Assembly (NCBI GenBank): GCA_934525735.1 | Contig: CAKSZM010000066.1 | Location: 1-10,089, forward strand | Direction: 5' to 3' | DNA from: an uncultured Faecalibacterium sp. | GTDB taxonomy: Bacteria; Bacillota; Clostridia; Oscillospirales; Ruminococcaceae | Length of the DNA: 10,089 nucleotides | Shown: positions 5,982 to 10,089 of the stretch, piece after piece | How the letters are laid out: each line of letters opens with the position of its first letter | Position numbering within the stretch: the first letter of the stretch is position 1 | Made by a program: the position numbers and the translations under genes | The notes under the pieces: generated by a model | Told to the model about the DNA's origin: nothing | What the model saw: only the letters and a program-made list of their open reading frames with translations | The model's database searches: none

Positions 5982-7358
5982 ATGAACCGTAAGATCTCCG
6001 TAGGCATGGCGGTCACGATCGTGATCCTTGCCATGACCGTTACCTTTTCCATCACGATGCTCATCGCCATGCGTCTGTTCGACAGCACGGTCAACAGCGT
6101 CAAGGAGAAGGAGAGCATGTACAACAAGGTCGCCGAGGTGGACCGTTATGTCCGCAGCAACGACTACTACACCATCGATGAAACGACTTTGTACGACCGC
6201 CTGACCGCAGGCTATCTGCTGGGTACCGGCGACAAGTACGCCCGGTACTACACCGCAAACGCCTACACCGAGCTGATGAATATCCAGAGCGGCAAGGTCA
6301 TGGGCATCGGCGTGGAGCTGTGCATGGATCAGACCGGCTACGCCAAGGTGACCAAGGTCTACGACGGCTCTCCCGCACAGGAGGCCGGCATCGCGGTGGG
6401 CGATTACATCACCGTCATCGGCGACACCGACGTCAAGAGCCTGACTGGCGCAGACGCCGTGCAGTCCCGCCTGCAGGGCGAGGTCGGCACCACGGTCAGC
6501 GTGACCTGGCTCAACAGCGAGGCTGCTTCCCGCACCGCAGACCTGACCCACTCCGGCTACACCAGCACCACAGTGGATTTCCAGATGCTGGATACTGTGG
6601 GCTATATCAAGATCCGCCAGTTCGACGGCACTACCCCCAGCGAGCTGGATTATGCGATCCGCTCTCTGACCAGCGACGGCGCGCAGAGCCTTGTGTTTGA
6701 CCTGCGCGACAACGGCGGCGGGGTGCTGGACGACGCAGTCAGCTGCATCGACCTGATCGCTCCGGAAGGCACCGTGGCTTACGCAGAGGATAAGAACGGC
6801 AACCGCACGGTCATCGGCAGCAGCGACGGCGAGACCGCCATTGACCTGCCGATGGTCTGTCTGGTCAACGGCAACACCGCCAGCGCAGCCGAGCTGTTTG
6901 CGGCCAGCCTGCGCAATATGTGCGGGGCACGTCTGGCGGGCACCGCCACCATGGGCAAAGGCACCATCCAGAGCAGCCCGCAGCGCCTGTCGGACGGCAG
7001 CGCCGTGAGCATCACGGTGGCAAAGCTCATCTGCGGCGACGGCTCCTGCTTTGACGGCACCGGCCTGAGCGTCGATGTGGAGCGTGCCCTCAGCGCCGAG
7101 GAGACCGCCAACTTCTTCGACTATACCCCGGAGACCGACCCGCAGATCCAGCGCGCGGTCAGCGCAGCACAGCAGCTGAGCGGCGCCACCACGCTGGACG
7201 GCACGAACGACGCTTCTTCGGAAGCAGCGTCTGATGCGGCAGACAGCAGCGCAGCAGGGGAGGAGAGCGCTTCTTCTGAGGCGGATGCCGGATCCGCTGC
7301 CGAGCAGGATGCAGAAGCTGCACAGAGCGAAGCGGCAGCTGATTCTGCGGCACAGTAA
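5982..7358 (+). CDS. Membrane-anchored S41 (C-terminal processing) peptidase with PDZ domain
   Basis: A 458-residue serine protease of the CtpA/Prc family, anchored outside the membrane by a helix at about 6-30. A PDZ domain (about 107-178, with the GIGVEL loop and SPAQEAGIAVGD) selects substrate C-termini. The S41 core has DLRDNGGG, catalytic Ser301 in GNTASAAEL and catalytic Lys326 in MGKGTIQ, with the 25-residue spacing usual in the family. The last 65-70 residues are an Ala/Ser/Glu/Asp low-complexity tail, a probable flexible or wall-spanning extension. ATG 5982 follows GGGGAGG (5968-5974). It is the last gene of the ftsEX cluster. In other bacteria such proteases trim peptidoglycan hydrolases or sporulation signals, so the M23 neighbour is a plausible substrate (inference). 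Confidence 0.88.
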   Translation: MNRKISVGMAVTIVILAMTVTFSITMLIAMRLFDSTVNSVKEKESMYNKVAEVDRYVRSNDYYTIDETTLYDRLTAGYLLGTGDKYARYYTANAYTELMNIQSGKVMGIGVELCMDQTGYAKVTKVYDGSPAQEAGIAVGDYITVIGDTDVKSLTGADAVQSRLQGEVGTTVSVTWLNSEAASRTADLTHSGYTSTTVDFQMLDTVGYIKIRQFDGTTPSELDYAIRSLTSDGAQSLVFDLRDNGGGVLDDAVSCIDLIAPEGTVAYAEDKNGNRTVIGSSDGETAIDLPMVCLVNGNTASAAELFAASLRNMCGARLAGTATMGKGTIQSSPQRLSDGSAVSITVAKLICGDGSCFDGTGLSVDVERALSAEETANFFDYTPETDPQIQRAVSAAQQLSGATTLDGTNDASSEAASDAADSSAAGEESASSEADAGSAAEQDAEAAQSEAAADSAAQ

Positions 7359-7514
7359 ACTCCCTCCGTCACGGCTTGCGCCGCGCCACCTCCCTCTGGG
7401 AGGGGGGCTTCTCCGTGCGGCAAAGCAAATCGTTTGCCGGAGCTTGTCCGGTCACGCCAAAAGGCCCCATCTCCGAGGGGGCTGGCAATGCCGTCAGGCA
7501 TTGACTGGGGGAGT
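7359..7514. repeat. 156-bp structured inverted-repeat element (MITE-like)
   Basis: The ends ACTCCCTCCGTCA (7359-7371) and the reverse complement of 7502-7514 match at 11 of 13 positions. Inside are four separate hairpins: 7370-7385 (one mismatch), 7389-7403 (CCTCCC/GGGAGG), 7418-7439 (CGGCAAA/TTTGCCG) and 7486-7503 (CAATGCC/GGCATTG). It starts one base after the S41 stop codon and has no coding capacity. It resembles the GC-rich 'CTCCCTCCGTCA...' intergenic repeats I recall as abundant in gut Ruminococcaceae. No clear target-site duplication is visible. Confidence 0.65.
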
Positions 7515-7543
7515 GACCTGCCGCCAATATTACCAATGACCCC

Positions 7544-7576
7544 AAAGGCTGCTGCAGAACCTGCAACAGCCTTTTT
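7544..7576 (+). terminator. Terminator-like hairpin just upstream of rsmA
   Basis: Arms 7546-7557 and 7561-7572 form a 12-bp stem with one mismatch and an AAC loop, followed by T5 (7572-7576). It looks like a good intrinsic terminator and would end the ftsE operon transcript. It lies only about 20 nt before ATG 7596, leaving no room for a promoter behind it. The CCTTT of the 3' arm could instead pair with the AAAGG of the rsmA ribosome binding site (7582-7586), so the site may act as an attenuator (inference). Confidence 0.75.
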
Positions 7577-7595
7577 CTGAGAAAGGATGGAATCT

Positions 7596-8450
7596 ATGCC
7601 CGAACTGACTGACCTGTCGGTGATCCGCGCCCTGTGCGAAAAATATGACTTTGCACTTTCCAAGGGCTTCGGACAGAACTTTATCATCAATCCGGGCCTG
7701 CCGCCCAAGATCGTGGATGCCAGCGGCGTGGACAAGCGCTACGGCGTCATCGAGATCGGCCCCGGTATCGGCGTGCTGACCAAAGAGCTGGCAAAGCGTG
7801 CAGCCAAGGTGGTGTCCATTGAGGTGGACGAGCGCCTGCCGCCCCTGCTGGCCGAGACCATGGCCGGTGTGGACAATTTCAAACTGGTGCTGCAGGATGT
7901 GCTCAAGGTGGACCTGAAAGCCCTGATTGCAGAGGAGTTCCCCGGCATGCCGGTGGCAGTGTGCGCCAATCTGCCGTATTACATTACCAGCCCCATCGTG
8001 ATGAAGCTGCTGGGCGACCGCCTGCCCATCGAGAGTCTGACCGTCATGGTGCAGAAGGAAGCTGCCGACCGTCTGGCTGCAGCCCCCGGTACCCGCGCTT
8101 CCAGCGCCATCAGCTGCGCGGTGAGCTACTACGCCACATCTAAGCTGATGTTCACAGCCGCTCCGGGCAGCTTCTATCCGGCCCCCAAGGTCACCAGCGC
8201 CGTGGTGCGCATGGACATCCGCCCCGCTCCTGCCGTACAGGTGGAGGACGAAGCGGGCTATTTTGCTCTGGTGCGTGCCGCCTTCGGCCAGCGCCGCAAG
8301 ACGGCGGCCAACTCCATCGCCAGCGGCCTTGGCATGCCCAAGGAAGCCGTCATCGCTGCCATCGAAGCCGCCGGCTTTGATCCCCGCATCCGCCCGGAAG
8401 CCCTCACGCTGGAAGACTTTGCAAAGATCCAGCAGGCTCTTGCAAAATGA
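7596..8450 (+). CDS. rsmA: 16S rRNA dimethyladenosine transferase RsmA (KsgA)
   Basis: A 284-residue SAM-dependent enzyme that dimethylates the two adjacent adenines A1518 and A1519 near the 3' end of 16S rRNA, a late step of small-subunit assembly. Motifs: GFGQNF (24-29) at the N-terminus, SAM-binding EIGPGIG (53-59), acidic Glu76 in SIEVD, Asp101 in LQDVL, and catalytic NLPYY (125-129). The C-terminal part FGQRRKT is also typical. Length is normal. ATG 7596 is chosen over the in-frame ATG 7587 because GAAAGGA (7581-7587) then lies 8 nt upstream. It is placed behind an unusual terminator-like hairpin (7544-7576). No terminator of its own precedes the tRNA-Thr promoter. Confidence 0.94.
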   Translation: MPELTDLSVIRALCEKYDFALSKGFGQNFIINPGLPPKIVDASGVDKRYGVIEIGPGIGVLTKELAKRAAKVVSIEVDERLPPLLAETMAGVDNFKLVLQDVLKVDLKALIAEEFPGMPVAVCANLPYYITSPIVMKLLGDRLPIESLTVMVQKEAADRLAAAPGTRASSAISCAVSYYATSKLMFTAAPGSFYPAPKVTSAVVRMDIRPAPAVQVEDEAGYFALVRAAFGQRRKTAANSIASGLGMPKEAVIAAIEAAGFDPRIRPEALTLEDFAKIQQALAK

Positions 8451-8463
8451 TTCTGAAAATATC

Positions 8464-8492
8464 TTGCCAAATGCGCCGGCTGGTGGTATACT
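8464..8492 (+). promoter_or_regulatory. Promoter of tRNA-Thr
   Basis: TTGCCA (8464-8469), a 17-nt spacer and TATACT (8487-8492). The predicted start is near 8499, about 10 nt before the mature tRNA. The -10 box sits in the palindrome GGTATA-C-TATACC (8485-8497). Confidence 0.8.
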
Positions 8493-8508
8493 ATACCAGT
8501 AATTATTG

Positions 8509-8583
8509 GCTGGTGTGGCGCAATGGCAGCGCAACTGATTTGTAATCAGTGGGTTGCAGGTTCAACTCCTGTCACCAGCTCCA
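8509..8583 (+). tRNA. tRNA-Thr (UGU)
   Basis: A complete cloverleaf. The acceptor GCTGGTG (8509-8515) pairs with CACCAGC (8573-8579). The D stem is GCGC/GCGC (8518-8521, 8529-8532) with GG in the loop. The anticodon stem is ACTGA/TCAGT (8534-8538, 8546-8550) with the loop TTTGTAA, anticodon TGT at 8541-8543. The T arm GCAGG-TTCAACT-CCTGT is at 8556-8572. Discriminator T 8580 and the CCA end (8581-8583) are encoded. UGU reads ACA and, by wobble, other threonine codons. Confidence 0.96.
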
Positions 8584-8585
8584 AG

Positions 8586-8630
8586 AAAAACCGCCTGGGT
8601 TCGTTGAAATCTGGGCGGCTTTTCCTTTTT
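8586..8630 (+). terminator. Terminator after tRNA-Thr
   Basis: CCGCC (8591-8595) pairs with GGCGG (8614-8618), flanked by A5 (8586-8590) and followed by TTTT at 8620-8623 and T5 at 8626-8630. The loop is long (18 nt). Confidence 0.75.
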
Positions 8631-8775
8631 ATAACACGATTTTTACAACACATTATGTGCTAGCTGATGGGTTTGAAACGGCGGGAATGCTGCATAAACT
8701 AGCAGATAAGCTAACAAAATGGGGAAAAGTGAAGAAGAAAAAAGCCGGGAATGAAAAGAAAATTCTCGAAAATTG

Positions 8776-8804
8776 TTGACAAATTACAGTTCCGGTGGTA
8801 ATAT
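8776..8804 (+). promoter_or_regulatory. Promoter of tRNA-Tyr
   Basis: A perfect -35 box TTGACA (8776-8781), a 17-nt spacer and TAATAT (8799-8804). The start is predicted near 8811, giving a leader of about 28 nt. The stretch 8631-8775 between the Thr terminator and this promoter is AT-rich and shows no supported gene. Confidence 0.85.
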
Positions 8805-8838
8805 ATACAAGCAGTCCGCAAGATTGAGAAAAGAATAT

Positions 8839-8923
8839 GGGCGTGTTCCCGAGTGGCCAATGGGGACAGACTGTAAATCTGCTGCTTTCAGCTTCGGTGG
8901 TTCGAATCCACCCGCGCCCACCA
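8839..8923 (+). tRNA. tRNA-Tyr (GUA)
   Basis: A class II tRNA of 85 nt including the encoded CCA. The acceptor GGGCGTG (8839-8845) pairs with CGCGCCC (8913-8919), discriminator A 8920, CCA 8921-8923. The anticodon loop CTGTAAA (8871-8877) has anticodon GTA at 8873-8875; the anticodon stem pairs at four of five positions with an A·C at the outer end. The long variable arm and the T loop TTCGAAT are present. The DNA just downstream changes to accessory character, and tRNA 3' ends are common integration sites, but no repeat of the tRNA end is visible in the window. Confidence 0.95.
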
Positions 8924-8929
8924 AACAAG

Positions 8930-8973
8930 AAAAATCCGAACCTGTTTCCGATTGGAGAAGGGTTCGGATTTTT
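8930..8973 (+). terminator. Terminator after tRNA-Tyr
   Basis: A perfect 13-bp stem: AAAAATCCGAACC (8930-8942) with GGTTCGGATTTTT (8961-8973), with an 18-nt loop. The A5/T5 base makes it usable on both strands. It probably marks the right edge of the core chromosomal block. Confidence 0.9.
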
Positions 8974-8984
8974 CGTTTTCTTCG

Positions 8985-9077
8985 GGTACAACAACGAAGG
9001 TTCCTGTGGACGGCGCAAAACTCCGATACCTTGTCACAGACCGTAACCACACAATAAGCGTTTGGAGGACACGATGA
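8985..9077 (+). pseudogene. 3' remnant of an unidentified gene
   Basis: A frame running into TGA 9075-9077 encodes about 30 residues with natural-looking composition, including GAKLRYLVTDRNHTISVWR. Its stop overlaps the start of the next gene as ATGA (9074-9077), and its last codons contain that gene's GGAGG. This arrangement is typical of coupled operon genes, which suggests the tail of a real upstream gene whose body was lost where the accessory DNA meets the tRNA-Tyr terminator. No start codon or ribosome binding site is present. It could still be a chance frame; I do not recognise the family. Confidence 0.4.
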
Positions 9078-9328
9078 TGAAGTACGATGCAAGAGCCTGT
9101 TCGTTCAACATGGATACCGGGTGCGTGGAGTTGACTTTCCAAGATGGGAGAAAAATTTCCATTGACTGCACCGGGGTTGAGGATGCTCTGGATGTGACTG
9201 TGGCACAAAGAGCAGAGTTGGACTATCTCGTCTATAATGACCCGCTGGGCTATGCGGATTTGATTCTGAACGGTGACCCGGAGGAATATTTGAAAAATGC
9301 AGCCGGGAGCCATGGGCTAGAAGATTGA
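9074..9328 (+). CDS. Small DUF6061-like protein
   Basis: An 84-residue (or 83 from ATG 9077) acidic cytosolic protein. GGAGG (9064-9068) is 5 nt before ATG 9074 and 8 nt before ATG 9077, so the second Met may be the true start. The pattern MKYDARACSFNMDTGCVEL, FQDGRKISIDC and a C-terminal AELDYLVYNDPLGYADLILNG matches what I recall of the DUF6061 family of small Firmicutes proteins often carried on conjugative elements; this is from memory. No transmembrane segment or catalytic motif is visible. The upstream overlap suggests it was once the downstream member of an operon. A clear terminator follows at 9390-9428. Function unknown. Confidence 0.7.
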   Translation: MMKYDARACSFNMDTGCVELTFQDGRKISIDCTGVEDALDVTVAQRAELDYLVYNDPLGYADLILNGDPEEYLKNAAGSHGLED

Positions 9329-9332
9329 GGGC

Positions 9333-9368
9333 AAAAAAATAAGAGGTGTGCCCAACTGGACACACCTC
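9333..9368 (-). terminator. Reverse-strand terminator
   Basis: GAGGTGTG (9343-9350) pairs with CACACCTC (9361-9368), with two more pairs inside around an AACT loop. Read on the minus strand, the stem is followed by TTATTTTTTT (complement of 9333-9342). It would end transcription of the reverse-strand gene at 9427-9603. Confidence 0.75.
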
Positions 9369-9389
9369 GGCAAGATACATCTATATAAG

Positions 9390-9428
9390 GCAGGGCGTTC
9401 CCTTTACTGGGAGCGTCCTGCTGTTTTT
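9390..9428 (+). terminator. Forward terminator of the DUF6061-like gene
   Basis: A 13-bp stem with two G·T pairs: 9390-9402 with 9409-9421, loop TTTACT, followed by TGTTTTT (9422-9428). Together with the reverse terminator it separates two convergent genes. Confidence 0.8.
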
Positions 9429-9603
9429 ATGCGGCAACAGGTAAGGCTTGTAGTGCTTCCTGCTCTTTCAGCCATTCCTCATATTCACGCTGGCCTTCCT
9501 CACTGTTGAAAAACTCAACCATGGAGGGATAAAAGCAACGCGCAAGGGTCTTGATTGCTTCATCCGGGTAGCCGGATTTGTTCAACTTCTTCTTTTTGTT
9601 CAA
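9427..9603 (-). CDS. Small acidic-tailed protein, normal start missing
   Basis: The reverse-strand frame ends at TAA (complement of 9427-9429). The convincing part is 58 residues, from a TTG codon at 9603-9601: a Lys-rich start (NKKKKLNKSGYPDEA), then TLARCFYPSM and an acidic helix FFNSEEGQREYEEWLKEQ. From memory this matches a family of about 55-60 residue proteins on conjugative and other mobile elements that begin M-x-K-K-K-L-x-K-x-G-Y-P. Here the expected ATG is TTG and no ribosome binding site lies before it. The frame continues upstream only as the shadow of the sigma-factor gene. The gene therefore seems to have been cut at or just before its first codon, and it may not be expressed. 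Function unknown. Confidence 0.55.
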   Translation of the reverse strand: MNKKKKLNKSGYPDEAIKTLARCFYPSMVEFFNSEEGQREYEEWLKEQEALQALPVAA

Positions 9604-9607
9604 ATAG

Positions 9608-10089
9608 TATGCTGCCGCGCTGGACAGCCTGATCGACAACAACAAGTCCTTTATTGGCAAGGTGGCAAATGACCTTTTCCGCAGCATGAATCTGGCACAG
9701 TCCGGCCTGAACCTTGACGCGGACGATTTGAAACAGGCAGGGAATATGGGCTTGTGGAAGGCCGTGCCAAAGTTCGATGCAGCGCGCGGCATGAAGTTTC
9801 TGACCTACGCAGCTCCGGCCATCTGCAACGCCATGATGGACATGATTCGGGATGCCTTTACTGCTTTTGAGCAGCGGATGTTGACGGAGGATAAGGACGG
9901 CGTCTGTTACCAACGTGTTTCGCTGGATGATGTTCTGCCGGGAGAGGAACAGCTGCGGCGCATTGAAGCCATAGCCGACCCCTACGCCATGCAGCCGCAG
10001 AGCATTATGGAGGAGCAGGAATCGCGCCGGGAACTGTACGATGGCCTGAAACGGCTGACCCAACGGGAGCAGACCTATCTGCTGTACCG
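9608..10089 (+). CDS. Sigma-70-family sigma factor, N-terminus missing, runs off window
   Basis: The frame opens after TAG 9605-9607 and runs to the window end (160 codons). Residues about 35-85 are a clear sigma region 2: DLKQAGNMGLWKAVPKFD, then GMKFLTYAAPAICNAMMDMIR. A linker with SLDDVLPGEEQ follows, and the last visible residues (LKRLTQREQTYLLY) begin region 4. The protein would recruit RNA polymerase core to specific promoters. Similar two-domain sigma factors occur on conjugative elements of gut Firmicutes. Sequence before LDSLIDNNKSFIGKVAN, where the start and about 15-20 residues are expected, is absent: the frame meets the reverse-strand gene instead. The first in-frame GTG (9662) and ATG (9686) have no good ribosome binding site, so this is likely broken or wrongly joined. 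Confidence 0.75.

Noticed and set aside
8549..8779. A 76-codon plus-strand frame over tRNA-Thr and the spacer, including a Lys-rich 28-residue end from ATG 8688
   Set aside because: The frame starts inside the tRNA, the internal ATG and GTG codons have no ribosome binding site, and the end overlaps the tRNA-Tyr -35 box.
9662..9688. GTG 9662 or ATG 9686 as the true start of the sigma factor
   Set aside because: Neither has a ribosome binding site, and family-like residues (LDSLIDNNKSFIGK) lie upstream of both, so a lost N-terminus is more likely.

Overview
The window looks like a chromosomal segment of a gut clostridium, most likely Faecalibacterium or a close oscillospiral relative. The reasons are a moderately high GC content, Firmicutes-type ribosome binding sites, an FtsEX gene pair followed by a coiled-coil M23 peptidase, and a structured GC-rich repeat (7359-7514) of a style I associate with that group. 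The genus is inference; no 16S or other marker is present.

Layout. Bases 1-282 are the 3' end of adenylosuccinate lyase (purB). An intergenic stretch of about 340 bp follows. It carries seven copies of a 12-base motif in mixed orientation and then a rho-independent terminator. Next come an RsuA-type rRNA pseudouridine synthase with its own promoter (626-1348) and an AT-rich, palindrome-bearing promoter region driving a CdaR/PucR-type regulator (1594-2679). After a strong terminator there is a tightly packed cell-wall operon: ftsE (2799-3563), ftsX (3560-4468), a secreted coiled-coil M23/LytM endopeptidase (4485-5843), an unlisted 35-residue membrane peptide (5858-5965) and a membrane-anchored S41 (CtpA-like) peptidase with a low-complexity tail (5982-7358). 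The natural reading is that FtsEX uses ATP to control the M23 hydrolase at the division site. The S41 protease and the small membrane protein are plausible accessory factors.

A 156-bp inverted-repeat element starts right after the S41 stop codon. Next is a terminator-like hairpin only about 20 nt upstream of rsmA/ksgA (7596-8450), the 16S rRNA dimethyladenosine transferase. Two tRNA genes follow, Thr(UGU) and Tyr(GUA). Each has a near-consensus promoter, an encoded CCA end and its own terminator.

Downstream of tRNA-Tyr (from about 8980) the character changes to accessory DNA that looks like a rearranged mobile-element remnant. It holds the tail of a lost gene overlapping (ATGA) a small DUF6061-like protein. 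It also holds a small reverse-strand gene whose normal start codon and ribosome binding site are missing, and a sigma-70-family sigma factor that has lost its N-terminus and runs off the window. The last two meet head to head at about 9604-9608, which points to a deletion or inversion (or an assembly join) there.
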